Under the pieces are notes generated by a model that saw only the letters and a program-made list of their open reading frames with translations, was not told the origin of the DNA and did no database searches. A stretch of DNA of 64,000 nt from the NCBI GenBank assembly GCA_022702485.1, contig JAJIYY010000007.1:186001-250000 (forward strand), in the 5' to 3' direction. Source of the DNA: Simplicillium sp. C3G150-2. Its lineage: Eukaryota > Ascomycota > Sordariomycetes > Hypocreales > Cordycipitaceae. A program made the translations under genes and the position numbers. Below, piece by piece: positions 46,560 to 56,679 of the stretch (position 1 is the first letter of the stretch; each line of letters starts with the position of its first letter).

Positions 46560-47164
46560 CTAGTCCAATCCAGGGCAGTTCTCAGAGGTGATGGTGACCT
46601 CCTTGTAGGGAGCAGGAAGGTTGTAGATGTGGTCAAAGTGGTCCGAGGGGTTCTTGGGAGCGTTTCTCGCACCAATGGCAGTGGCGACCTTGGGGAGGTA
46701 GATGTGCTCCCACGCGATGAGGACGTTTCCGGGGCCAGTGTACTTGAGGGCTTCACGGCCGGCGCAGGAGGGGTCGGTGTACTCGCAGGGGGTGTCAATC
46801 TTGATGCCCAGGGACTCGGCGAGAGGGCGAGTGGTGTTGAAAGGACGCTGGGTGCGGTGATCCTCGGAGGAGCCTACGTTCGTTAGTGTACTCTTCTCAA
46901 ACTCTTTTTTTACTCGGAGCGCTGCTACTTACTGCCGGGGTGGGGGGTCTGGACCATGATGTGCTGGATGTTGTACTTGGAGTCCTTGCCGAAGACGTTG
47001 ACAAGGCACTGAGCACGCTTCAGACCGCGGGAGGACAGAGTTCCGTCGCTGTTCTTCTCAGCGTGGCGGATGAGGTAGTACTCAGGGACGCCATCCTGAG
47101 CAGCCTGCTCGAGGGGAGCGGCGGCAGCGAGGCCAGTAAGGGCAAGGACGTTGAGGAACTTCAT
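46560..47164 (-). CDS. Secreted histidine-phosphatase (phosphoglycerate mutase-like) protein
   Basis: Two exons, 47164-46933 and 46873-46560, intron 46932-46874 (59 nt); 181 residues. Signal peptide MKFLNVLALTGLAAAAPLEQ, then the family core strand and catalytic loop YYLIRHAEKN (RHA in place of RHG; the phosphorylated His is kept), SSRGLKRAQCLVNVFG, TQRPFNTTRPLAESLG (second Arg region) and NVLIAWEHIYLPKVA with the second catalytic His. At 181 residues it is a short member of the family, yet all core motifs are in place. Secretion suggests use of external phosphate or signalling substrates; the substrate is unknown. TATATAAA lies about 70 bp upstream. Confidence 0.85.
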
Positions 47165-48702
47165 GATCGGACTTTGAATTGGGTCTATAGACTTGATTCC
47201 CTCAAAGACAAAATCTGGGGAAAGCTACATGTTTATATATTCTCACGGAGTTTCGGTTGGGGTGTATCTCCAAATGAACAATGGACCACCCCCAAGCGGC
47301 AGTGTCTCTGGTTCCTCGGTGTCTGAGTTGAGTCGAACCACCACTTCCCACTAGTCAACTGTAAACTTTTCCTGTCTTGACCCGGCACTAGTCTGACAGG
47401 TAGCATTCGATCAGCACTGGCATGATTAGTGTACCAATTACAATCAAGGTTGTTTGCGGGTTTGGCATCTTTACTTGCCGAAGCTGCTGAAAAAGGTAAA
47501 TGTAAGTAAAGCGAACTGCATGTGGGCATGCGCCAACGTGGTTGCTGTTACGTGAAGACGTTGATTCCATTCCAGGGGATAATCTGTCACTTGCCGAGCT
47601 GCAAGTCTCGGCAACAGTAGATTTACACCCAGATTCACTGTCGCAACAGCCGAAATGTTACAATCTGCCGAAGCCAAAGGGGCCGCGATGGAGAATGAAG
47701 CTCCTTAATTATGGGGTCGCGTTTGGCTGAAATAGGCTTAAATGAGACAGGGATCAGCGCTGTTTGCTGCAGCGAACTGCAGTATTGTCAGTTAAGGTAA
47801 CTAAATAACTTTACCGGGAGTAGTGTCAAAAGATGTGCTTGCGGAATTAACCATGCGATAAGCCGACGGATTCTGTCAAGGTTTTTGACTCTTAAACCTT
47901 GTTTTCCATCGCAAATTTGCGTTATTCATATGTCTGCAAAGCCAATTGATACCCGTCCAATGTCATTTGTTATTCCCATGTGCACAAGCCGTGCCTGGAT
48001 GGTGAGACAAGCTGTGTAGATCACCGCTGGGCGCTGTAATGAAATGTTGCGCTAGCGCGGGGGGCCCCAGGACGCCTCCAAATGCAGCCGTGATTGGCCT
48101 CTTTTTATAGTTAGCCGCATTTTCTCAGTGGGCAACCTCGGGACTTGTTAAAGAAATGGAGGAGTGAGACTGATACCACTTACACTCTGACTCTTGAGGC
48201 AAAACAGCAACGCAATGCACTCTTCAACCGAGACTGGAAGGAAAGCCAAGAAATTGGTCTCAGAGCTGGGGCCCGGCGAACATGGGAGTCTACGCGTGGA
48301 GTTCTTGGATGCTTGTCCCGTTTTCGATCAGATTGTTGATCCCGCTGATCGACGGGCAGTTGAGGCGTGACGAATTTCCATTACTGAAAGGAACCTTTGT
48401 TTTCTGTCAGACTTGGCAGGGTATCAGTTGACTTGCTGGATTCTTTTGTGTCCGTCCAACCAAGGTTGTTGGGTTTCGGGATACGACGACGTACGGTAGA
48501 TATGCCTTTTAAGCGTTTACCACCTGCCATTTTTGGATGAGTTTACAATGGATAGAGTCTAGAGATTAGGGTGATGTATGCATCCTTTGTCTCCGGATGG
48601 TTCTTTGTTTTCACGCTGCGCGAGGCCTCCATTTCCGATTTCGTCACATTGCATGGAACTCTGAGCGCGGTCGTCTCAATTGAACTGTCTCTAGTATTCA
48701 AC
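47165..48702. other. 1.5-kb intergenic region
   Basis: Promoter of the phosphatase gene on the left and 3' flank of the GH43 gene on the right. No convincing frame, tRNA or repeat seen between. Confidence 0.5.
47232..47239 (-). promoter_or_regulatory. TATA box of the histidine-phosphatase gene
   Basis: TATATAAA read on the minus strand, 68-75 bp before the ATG at 47164. Confidence 0.5.
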
Positions 48703-49710
48703 CTAGCCTCTCACAGGATGTCCTTGGAAGAGAGGATTCTGAGGACCATTAGAGCAGCACACTGGCTGCGCATTCGCATGGAACATGTGCGGCTCCAAGG
48801 CCAACACTCTCGCCTTGCGGTTTCCAAATCCCTCTCCCCACTTGTCCGTTGCATGGTAGATACAAAAGACCCTAGCGTCTCCCGGCGTTGGGCTTGTCAG
48901 GAAGCTCGCATGGCCCGGTGCATACGGTCCGGGCATGGATTGATCGTTCATGAGCAGAGGCACCTGTCTCTTGACCCATGATTTGGGGTCGAGCGGGTCT
49001 GCATCTGTGCTGACCAGTGCCAATAAGCCAAGCTTATACTCGCTGGTGAAGCTTGCATGCCCCGAGTACACGATTCCCGTGAATACATTGTTGGGCAGTC
49101 TCAGCCAAGTTGGTCCCTCGTTGATGCCTCGCTTGTCGTTTTCGAAGCGCTCCCATGGTAGATCCGGCTTTGAGATGCACAATGGAGGCAAGATAGACTC
49201 TGGCACCACTTCCTCTGGTGACACCATTTGAGCCACATACAGATTCTGCTGCGTATCAGAGTTGTCGCCCGGCGGCCATCCAGACCAGCAGAGATACTGA
49301 TCTCGTCCATTCAGACTAAACACAGTAGCATCGATACTGTAAGCATCAGGCATGCCCTTGACGGGACCCAGGAACTGCCATCCAGATTTCTCCATGGGAT
49401 CTTGGTGCGAAGAGCGCAAGACAATTGTCCGATGTGAGGCGAGTCCTTTGCCTGGATTGGTGGCAGTGGCGTAGATGTACCAGCTTCCATCGATGGAATG
49501 GAGCTCAGGCGCCCAGATGTCGGTGGACCATGGCGAGCCCTTTTCTGGCTGCCAGGCGACTGTCTTTTGGGGGTGGAAGAAGTTTTCGAGCTCGGGGGAT
49601 GACCAGATTTCGATGCGGTTGGCGAGGGTGAAGGTGAAGTAGAAGAGGCCGTTGGCGGCGATGATCCAGGGATCGGGGGTGTCGACGCTGGCAATGGCTT
49701 TGTTTGACAT
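48703..49710 (-). CDS. GH43 glycosidase without signal peptide (arabinofuranosidase-like)
   Basis: Single exon, 335 residues, ATG at 49710. Five-bladed propeller motifs of GH43: TPDPWIIAANGLFYFTFT with the catalytic-base Asp, the WAPE block STDIWAPELHSIDGSWYIYA, SIDATVFSLNGRDQYLCWSG with the pKa-modulating Asp, and NEGPTWLRLPNNVFTGIVYS with the general-acid Glu. It ends with FCIYHATDKWGEGFGNRKAR, typical of the exo-arabinofuranosidase/arabinanase branch. Expected action: release of L-arabinose from arabinan or arabinoxylan oligosaccharides. No N-terminal signal peptide, so an intracellular role on imported oligosaccharides is likely. Substrate assignment rests on motifs only. Confidence 0.85.
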   Translation of the reverse strand: MSNKAIASVDTPDPWIIAANGLFYFTFTLANRIEIWSSPELENFFHPQKTVAWQPEKGSPWSTDIWAPELHSIDGSWYIYATATNPGKGLASHRTIVLRSSHQDPMEKSGWQFLGPVKGMPDAYSIDATVFSLNGRDQYLCWSGWPPGDNSDTQQNLYVAQMVSPEEVVPESILPPLCISKPDLPWERFENDKRGINEGPTWLRLPNNVFTGIVYSGHASFTSEYKLGLLALVSTDADPLDPKSWVKRQVPLLMNDQSMPGPYAPGHASFLTSPTPGDARVFCIYHATDKWGEGFGNRKARVLALEPHMFHANAQPVCCSNGPQNPLFQGHPVRG

Positions 49711-49716
49711 GGTGCG

Positions 49717-49740
49717 GTGTGTGTGTGTGTGTGTGTGTGT
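49717..49740. repeat. (GT)12 microsatellite in the GH43 leader
   Basis: Twelve uninterrupted GT units immediately upstream of the GH43 start codon (minus-strand gene). Confidence 0.9.
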
Positions 49741-50074
49741 ATGGATGACTTTTGAATGAAATGATGAATATTCTGTGTTTTCTAGATGATGATTTGATGA
49801 GAGGAGGAGTCAAGGAGGCTCAAGGTGGCGATGATGCAGACGATACGCGGCAGCCCGCATTTCTGGACGAGACGGGAGATGATAGACATGATGCATTATG
49901 GTACTGTAGTGTAAGTGAGTGATGATGAACACGGAAATGTGGGAATGAGTCGTTGCAGAGGCATTTGATTCTTTGTCATAAATGGTCTTTCATGTTATCG
50001 TTTTATTTATTTTTAGCGAGTTCAGTGCAGATTATTCTTGGCTCCTTTGCCACTCCATGGCGCCGGATAGTGAT
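49741..50074. other. Spacer between the GH43 gene and the repeat array
   Basis: Promoter of the GH43 gene; no other signal seen. The first repeat box begins at 50075. Confidence 0.5.
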
Positions 50075-52923
50075 GAGCTAAAATTGCAGTGCAAATTGTT
50101 GGTGGTGAGGCTGAAGGGGACCAGGACGGGGAGCGGCTCCGAACAGCAATTGATGTCGCTACACATTCCAAGGTTGGAGGAGGCTGGCGAGGTGCTGAAG
50201 ACGACGACCTCTCGCCTAAATTTGCAGTGCAGTAGCCCGCTACCAAACCTTGTCTGCAAAATCGTGGCTTTTGTGCAAAACTGCAATTTTGGCTGCTGCC
50301 GTCAGGGCCGTGGGCGCACCGCCAGAAGGGAGCACTCGGAGGGGGCAACTTTACCCGGAGGGAGCAGCTAACGATGACCTAAAATTGCAGTGCAATCCGC
50401 TATCAGGCAGTCAGCTTTTACCTACTGGCTGGCTAGGTGGTGAAGACAAGTCAAAAATTGCAGTTGGAAAAAGGTGTTTATCCTCAACAGCCACCAACGG
50501 CCGAGCCTGCCGTGCTAACTTGCGCTTGCAAAGTGGAGCTGCCTCACTTTCTTGCACTCCAATTTTAGCTCGTCTCCAGGTAATTAGTGCCTCCCCGCAA
50601 ACTGAACTACCTCCGGGCATGTAGCCCACCAAAAAGCCATTCTCCTTATTTATTTATATTATTCATATCTATATAAGATGCTGCTTTTTTCTCATAATTA
50701 TTATATTTGAATTAGATCGAAATTCTGTATTTGTAATATGAGCTTTACGGCTGGCATTACCCCACTGTAAATATAGTACCTGGCGACGGGCTAAAATTAT
50801 AGTACAAGATGCTCGTACTGAACAGCAACAGCGGGCTTAGTAGTATCAGGCAGCTAAATGTAGCACCTGTCGAGGGGCTAAAATTGCAGTGCAGGGTGCT
50901 CATACTGGACAGCAACAGCATGCTTAGTAGTATTAGGCAGCTACATATAGCACCTAGCAACAAGCTAAAATTATAGTGAAATTTTTCTTATCTTTGCGCA
51001 ACATTCTTAGGACTTCAATTGATAGAAAGGATAATTGTACTATTTACCATCAGCGGTCACGTGGCTGTCGAGGTACCGAAGACAACCTAAACTTGCAGTG
51101 TATAAACTACCACACCAACATTTGCTAATAAAAAACGTGGTTTCTGTGCACTGCAGTTTTGGCTGCTTAGTGTCTGGCCGCTGGAGGGAGAGCACCTGGC
51201 GACGAGCTAAATCTGCAGTGCAGTGCTCTATCTGGCAGTCATGCAGTGGATGCATAGAACTGCGCGTCCAAGGAACAAGAACCGGAGAGGAGCTAAAAGT
51301 GCAGTGAAAAAAAAAGACACATGCCAGTGTATCAGATTTCTATTTAGCGGTCAGGCTCGCTCGCTGTTGGTGGCTGTCGAGGTGCTGAAGACGACCTCAC
51401 CTAAAATTGCAGTGCATTACGCCATGCCCTCGGTTCTGCTGGCTGGCGAGACGCTGCTTTGTACCAACACTAAACTATCTAAAATCGCAGTGCAGGAGCA
51501 ATGACTGGGGCTGAGCACTGTTGCCCAGTTCAGCTTTGCAGAACAAAAGCCTCGAGACGAGTTACAATTGCAGTGAAGCGTGAAGTGTGAACCAATTGAT
51601 TCTGAAAGCCGTCAGGCAATTGAGGCGCTAAGGCATCGCACAGCCAGGACCTAAAATTGCAGTGAAATGTACATGTGTGACCAGGCTATACTATCCTTCT
51701 CACTATAGCCCTGCAATTGTGGCGCTGTCTCTGTGCTGTGGGGAACAAGACCTGGAGGTGAGCTAAAATTGCAGTGCAGTGAGGCTCACTTCTGAAATCG
51801 TGAAGCTTCACTTTTCACCCTCACTTTCGCTGGCTGGCAAGATACCGTTTTTTTGTTAAGTCGAACGGATCTTAATTAACCTGCAAACCCATAAGATGTA
51901 ATCTAGGTATATACTTGAACACATAGGCAAGTAGCAGCTATTTCATAACACCTTTACGCACATAATTACATGGTAGTAATAACTGCAGTACTAATCGGAG
52001 CCGATACCAACCCTCTACCAAAATTGCAAAGCTGGGAGTCCTTGGTCCCAAACTATTATTAGAAACAGTACCCAGATGCAAGCCAATTTTATAGTAAATA
52101 GCATATAAACGCAAAAGGAAAATAAAATTAGGAGGCGGTTGCCAAGCCATCTTGCAGCTTCATCATTAGGCTGGCAACTGCACTTGCAAATGAACTAGAG
52201 TTGCAGCGCAAATCTATAACCAAGTTGTAGACCACCACAACGAACCACTAGGGGCCGAGCTAAAATTGCAGTGCAGTCCAACTTTTCTCGTCGCGGATTG
52301 GTGGTCCCGGCTGGCAGGCGCCGATTTGGAGCATCGCTGGACAACCCTAAATCTACAGTGTGCGCTGTTGCCCAGTTCAACAAGGCCTGGAGAAGAGTTC
52401 AAACTGCAGTGAAGGGCCAAAAAAAAAATTGCGGCCCAACCTTCTTGAAGCATCAACGTTATGCTGGGAACAGTGCCACCTGAAGATTGGCTAAAGTTGC
52501 AGTGAAACTTGGCATGACGTGAGTTGCGAACAAGCCCTGAGGACGAGCTAAAATTGCAGTGAGAGAGCAGCACTTCTGGTTGGCAAAACACTGCTTATTC
52601 AGTTCACGGTTCTAAATCAACTAGAAATTAATATAATATAATTTAGGCTAGGGTATGTATGCGAATAGTAGCTGCTTCAACTGTACAAGACTCTACACTA
52701 GAGTAGAGCACCGATAAGGGGATTCATGCTCAAAGACAATGCCTGCGCTGATTGAGACCCAAGATTCAGCTTCTTGTACGGAACAGAACATAGCGACCAG
52801 TTAAATTTGCAGTGCAGTAGAAGTGGGTGCGCCAGGGACTACAAATCGTGCTGAATCTGGTGGCGCGCCCAGTGTCAGACTGTTGCAGGCACCACCTACA
52901 GGCGAGCTAAAAGTGCAGTGCAG
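50075..52923. repeat. Degenerate box array, cluster 1 (core GAGCTAAAATTGCAGTGCAG)
   Basis: About 26 copies of a box, 23 on the plus strand. Copies begin near 50075, 50215, 50376, 50450, 50779, 50863, 50950, 51061, 51192, 51273, 51369, 51475, 51541, 51648, 51743, 52192, 52242, 52340, 52386, 52477, 52528, 52781 and 52889; inverted copies lie near 50273, 50551 and 51146. The left flank comes in two types: GCACCTGGGGAC (or GAACAAG-CCTGGAGAC) and GGCTGTCGAGGTGCTGAAGA. Core-to-core distances are often close to 87 bp or to about half of that. Between boxes little similarity is left except at 50779-50979 and in two larger duplications. AT-rich islands at about 50640-50760, 51850-52150 and 52610-52680 interrupt the array. 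No gene found inside. Confidence 0.85.
50779..50979 (+). repeat. Tandem 87-bp units inside cluster 1
   Basis: Units start at 50779, 50866 and 50953, giving an exact 87-bp period twice. The first two are full length with 14 differences by my count (about 84% identity), 10 of them transitions. The third is cut short after the box. Each unit begins CCTG/CCTA, followed by the box and the shared word ACAGCAACAGC, then CTTAGTAGTAT and GGCAGCTA. Confidence 0.85.
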
Positions 52924-53734
52924 TGAGGCGGAGGCCGTCACTTCGTCATTGCAGCGAGCAAAACGAATCGTGGCAAAACAGAATTTCTACTGCTGCGTCA
53001 GTTCTCAAGCATCGTGGAAACAACACAGAAGCGACTTGGTCAGTGGTGGAAACCTAGAATTCGGATCCTAGCCTGCCAGGAAGATTTCAATTGACGGTGA
53101 CGACAATTGTGCTATTCACCATTGGCGGTCGGGCAAAGGGCTGACCATGGCTAGTACCTGCATATAGGGCCCGTTATTCTCTCGTATAATTATGGGACAA
53201 TACAACCTGGCAAAAATCGGGCTGGACTAGTGTGGAGGATTTGGGAAGAGACATCATAAGGCAGTGCTCCGAACTGGTGGCGTAGATCCCTTGCTATTCG
53301 CAAAGCTTCTTTATTTGTTTATGAATATAATGAAAATGTCCCCTCTCTTGCCGATGCAAATAACCCGTGAAAAGCTGCCCAGCAGTGGTTGCACTCGGGC
53401 TTGTGAGTCAGCATCTCCAGATTATAAGCAAGGCTCGTCTAAACTGCCCGAGTAAGTGGGCATGGACGAATCGGGTGGAGCAAGAGGTATTATTTCATCA
53501 ACTTGTTATGTACATGTATTTCGACAGTGTATCAATGAGGTTAGTCAATATATGAAAAATCCGGCAATGACGTGTTGCGAGGCTCGCTTGGAGATGTTTA
53601 TATCTGCTAGTAACATGGAACCTTGAGGGTCTCTTACCGTATAAATATAAGTACTCGAAGACAGAACTTTCCAGCACCTACAAACACTCAGCTCTCTCTG
53701 CCACTTACGGACCTGTAAGCTACAATCAGACAAA
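52924..53734. other. Spacer and promoter of the secreted protein gene
   Basis: Right of the array no further box is seen. Contains the promoter of the gene at 53735, including a TATA box. No other coding frame supported. Confidence 0.5.
53640..53647 (+). promoter_or_regulatory. TATA box of the secreted protein gene
   Basis: TATAAATA, 88-95 bp before the ATG at 53735. Confidence 0.55.
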
Positions 53735-54394
53735 ATGGTCAAGTTCACTGCTCTCGTCGCTATGACTTCCCTAGCTGTGCTTTGCTCAGCTGCCCCCTCT
53801 GACAATTCGTCTCTCAAGCCTTTCTCTTTCGAGGAGTGGGCCAGAGGCATTGCGGAAAACCCCAGCGGCGATAATCTCACTCCTGAGGAAGCGATTGCTG
53901 CATATAATGCGACCATTGCTGCATCCAAGCTGGAGAGTCGTGCCGCTGACCCAGAGGTTGGCTGTAACAAACTTGACGACTTCGCCCCATGCTTTGTAAG
54001 TATACTCCCTGCTTTTTGTTTTGCTATTCTTATTTCCTAATCATTATATTGAAAAGGCACCAGATGCAGTTAAATGCATCAACTATCTTGCTCGCAAGGG
54101 ACAGAATGCTTGTAGGACAGGGCGAGATGGTACATCGGTGTTCTGCACTGCATCGACTTGCCAGATTGTTGCCACGGGGAATCAATTTGCCTCGGCAGCT
54201 TGGTATGTAATCTCGGCGTAATTTTCCCCATGGAGTTTTCGAGCCACCTAACTGCATAACACAGCAACGATGTCGCAATCACTGGCGGTAGAATTATGGA
54301 CAGCTGCACTCGTGGCAACAACGTCCAAGGAAGCAGAGTCTGCGTCAATCAACCCAATGCGTTCCAGGTCAATATCCTTGGACCGAAAAAATAG
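53735..54394 (+). CDS. Secreted cysteine-rich protein, candidate effector
   Basis: Three exons, 53735-53995, 54057-54202, 54265-54394; 178 residues; introns 61 and 62 nt. Signal peptide MVKFTALVAMTSLAVLCSAA; a propeptide-like stretch (SFEEWARGIAENPSGDNLTP ... ESRAADPE) with a possible Arg cleavage site; then a compact domain with eight cysteines: VGCNKLDDFAPC, VKCINYL, NACRTG, VFCTASTCQIV, SAAC, MDSCTRG, RVCVNQ. The segment NDVAITGGRIMDSCTRGNN resembles a motif seen in many small secreted ascomycete proteins without known function. KP4 or Hce2 similarity was considered but is not convincing. It stands alone between the repeat array and the secreted GH43 gene, with its own TATA box. Confidence 0.8.
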
Positions 54395-54634
54395 AGACAA
54401 TTGATATGTCGTGAAATTGGGACACGTAGTGAAGAGTATACTCTGTTCCTGCGAAAGATCTGCTGATCTCAGCGAACAAGGTCTCAACCACATGTACTAC
54501 ATATCCTCCCCATCTAGAATAGTCAATTAAGCATTTTATAAATGAAGCGGCTGCAAAGAGACGACCAACACACAATTTCAATTAATGATGAAATTATCCT
54601 TTATTATTCTTTACAAAATGCTTCGTCCAGACTA

Positions 54635-56107
54635 TTAGATATGCTCGAAGACGACATCATCAAAGGTCGCTTCAGTGTAAAACACCCGAACTCCCGTCTT
54701 ACCGCTGCGATACGTCCCATCATGAACAGAAATCACACTCTTGGACATATCATCAAGCAGCACTTCAATGAGGTCTCCCGTTACACGAACTCGTAACAGA
54801 TGCGCGACATCGGCGGACACACCACGCTCTACCGTTCCAAGCTCGGTCCACTGCCCATGGTTGGCGCGACCGAGGACAACATAGCCCTGCGTGCTAATGC
54901 CAGCATAATAGCCATGGTAATCATCTGCGCCATCTCCAACATCATCACCGACATGAAATAAAAGGCCTGCGTCGCCACCATGACTACCATCACGAATGGT
55001 GACCCGCACATCACAGCCTACATCCGCGAAATTGGTGTTCAGCAACGCCTTGCCACCAACCGAGTAGCCGCCAACCAAAGATCCGGACGAGGCGTTCCAT
55101 GAGCCGCCATGCGTAGTCCAACCCAGCATATTGCCATCGTCAAAGTTGTCCCGCACGAGCAGTTTGACTGGTTGGATGGTGCCGTCAGGGTTGAAGTGAA
55201 GACGGTCATATGCGAGCTGGCGATCGTCCCACGCCGTGTAATGTAGGAAATGGCGATGATAAAGAATGTAGTAGATGTCTGTGTTCGGGGGGTGTAGTAA
55301 ACCGTTGTGTCCTGTGCCGGTAGCAACGGCAAAATCGCTCTGCAGTATCTTTTGTCTTCGTGTAAACGGCCCTAATGGTGACGAAGCCATACCGTATGCG
55401 ACAGAGTATGAATCGCCGCCATACAGACCCTCACTCCAAAGCATGTAATAGTGCCCGTTGCGTTTGAAAACGTATACACCCTCGACAAACCGCGGATCCG
55501 GTGTGACCTCTTTGATGGTACTACCATCTGCAATAGGCGTCAATGCCGTCAGATTAGACGCGAGCTTTGCAACATTGCAGTGACTACCGCTGCCCCAGTA
55601 CATGTAAGTTTGGCCATCGTCGTCAACAAAGACCTGTTGGTCCATGGAGTACGCATTATTGTTGATTCCAGCAACAATCGTGCCGTTGATGGCGTCGGTG
55701 AAAGGGCCAGACGGGTCATTGGAAATGCCTACACCGATCCCATCAAGGTAATTGCCGTTCCCAATGGGAAATTGCGCGCTGAAGAAAAGATAGAAACTTC
55801 CATTACGCGCAATGGGAGACGGTGCGAAGAATGCCTTCTCAGCCCACTTGAAGTTGGCTCTTGTCAAGACGTCTGTATGTTTCGTCCAACGGATAAGGTC
55901 TGGTGACGAGAATGCGTCAAACCCTGTTTGCTTGGCGTCCTCGGAATGGCTGGGATATACCCAATACTGATTGTTGAAGAAGCCTCCATCTGGATCAGCG
56001 TACAGACCAGGTACGAATGGGTTACCGGCCGGGTTAGTAGGATAGTCTGGTGCGCCATAGATGGCTGTACCTAGACTTAGTATGATTAGTAATGCTTTGA
56101 GCTTCAT
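54635..56107 (-). CDS. Secreted GH43 glycosidase with C-terminal lectin-like domain
   Basis: Single exon; start at ATG 56107 (MKLKALLIILSLGTAIYGAP), 490 residues. The frame is open for 15 codons further upstream without an ATG, and the signal peptide begins at this Met. Catalytic propeller (about residues 22-325): NPFVPGLYADPDGGFFNNQY with the base Asp, FFAPSPIARNGSFYLFFSAQ, SMDQQVFVDDDGQTYMYWGS with the modulator Asp, and FVEGVYVFKRNGHYYMLWSE with the acid Glu. The C-terminal part (about 335-490, VRDNFDDGNMLGWTTHGGSW ... GLLFHVGD ... YYAGISTQGYVVLGR) looks like a concanavalin-type jelly roll. Likely secreted enzyme on arabinan, galactan or xylan side chains. Divergent from the secreted unknown protein at 56680. 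Confidence 0.85.
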   Translation of the reverse strand: MKLKALLIILSLGTAIYGAPDYPTNPAGNPFVPGLYADPDGGFFNNQYWVYPSHSEDAKQTGFDAFSSPDLIRWTKHTDVLTRANFKWAEKAFFAPSPIARNGSFYLFFSAQFPIGNGNYLDGIGVGISNDPSGPFTDAINGTIVAGINNNAYSMDQQVFVDDDGQTYMYWGSGSHCNVAKLASNLTALTPIADGSTIKEVTPDPRFVEGVYVFKRNGHYYMLWSEGLYGGDSYSVAYGMASSPLGPFTRRQKILQSDFAVATGTGHNGLLHPPNTDIYYILYHRHFLHYTAWDDRQLAYDRLHFNPDGTIQPVKLLVRDNFDDGNMLGWTTHGGSWNASSGSLVGGYSVGGKALLNTNFADVGCDVRVTIRDGSHGGDAGLLFHVGDDVGDGADDYHGYYAGISTQGYVVLGRANHGQWTELGTVERGVSADVAHLLRVRVTGDLIEVLLDDMSKSVISVHDGTYRSGKTGVRVFYTEATFDDVVFEHI

Positions 56108-56679
56108 GGCCGCTTGTAAAACTTCACTCCAATTCTTGATTAAAGAGTGCAATAAGATGCAAAAATGATGAAGCCGAATCCCAATTCATCGGTCCCGGGT
56201 TCTGCGGGGATACAAAGGAATAAAACGCTCGTCCTTAGATCAGGCCGAAATCTGATGCGTCGTGAGATGGACCCTCGATCACCCCAAGAAGCTAACCTCC
56301 CACAACAGCTTTCAAGTAAGCTGACGGTACTACTTTGTGGATAAGCGGAAACTTTTAAGTGCTAGACCATCGATTTAAATTACTCCCATAGTACTCAAAC
56401 ACTTACAAAAAGAAACAATTAATTTCATTTAGAGTTACACCCGGGTACTTCATCTTACTTAAGCGCTAATGCGGACACTTTTCCGGCAGCGAAACAGACC
56501 AGAAGTTGAACGTTACTTCAAATCTTATCTTGAAAAGTACCTGTGCAGTTGCGGACAATGCCGTTATTTAGCGAAATTGCCATCATGGGGAAAATACATA
56601 AATACCGTAGTCTTTGTCTAGGCGATCAATTCCCCAATCCATTGCGTCTTGTTGATCTTTGTACAGATCGAGCATCATC
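56108..56679. promoter_or_regulatory. Divergent promoter between the secreted GH43 and the secreted unknown protein
   Basis: 572 bp shared by two start codons of secreted proteins. A TATA-like ACATAAATAC lies near 56590-56599, about 85 bp before the plus-strand start. A common regulation is plausible but not shown. Confidence 0.5.

Noticed and set aside
50075..52923. The box array as a CRISPR array
   Set aside because: Boxes vary by several bases, spacing runs from about 45 to over 200 bp, some copies are inverted, and the organism is a fungus without cas genes in view.
50075..52923. The boxes as part of a repeated protein (plus strand reads ELKLQC, minus strand HCNFSS)
   Set aside because: About half of neighbouring boxes are in the same frame, only slightly above the chance third and partly explained by the 87-bp period; stops interrupt the frames and no start, splice pattern or domain is seen.
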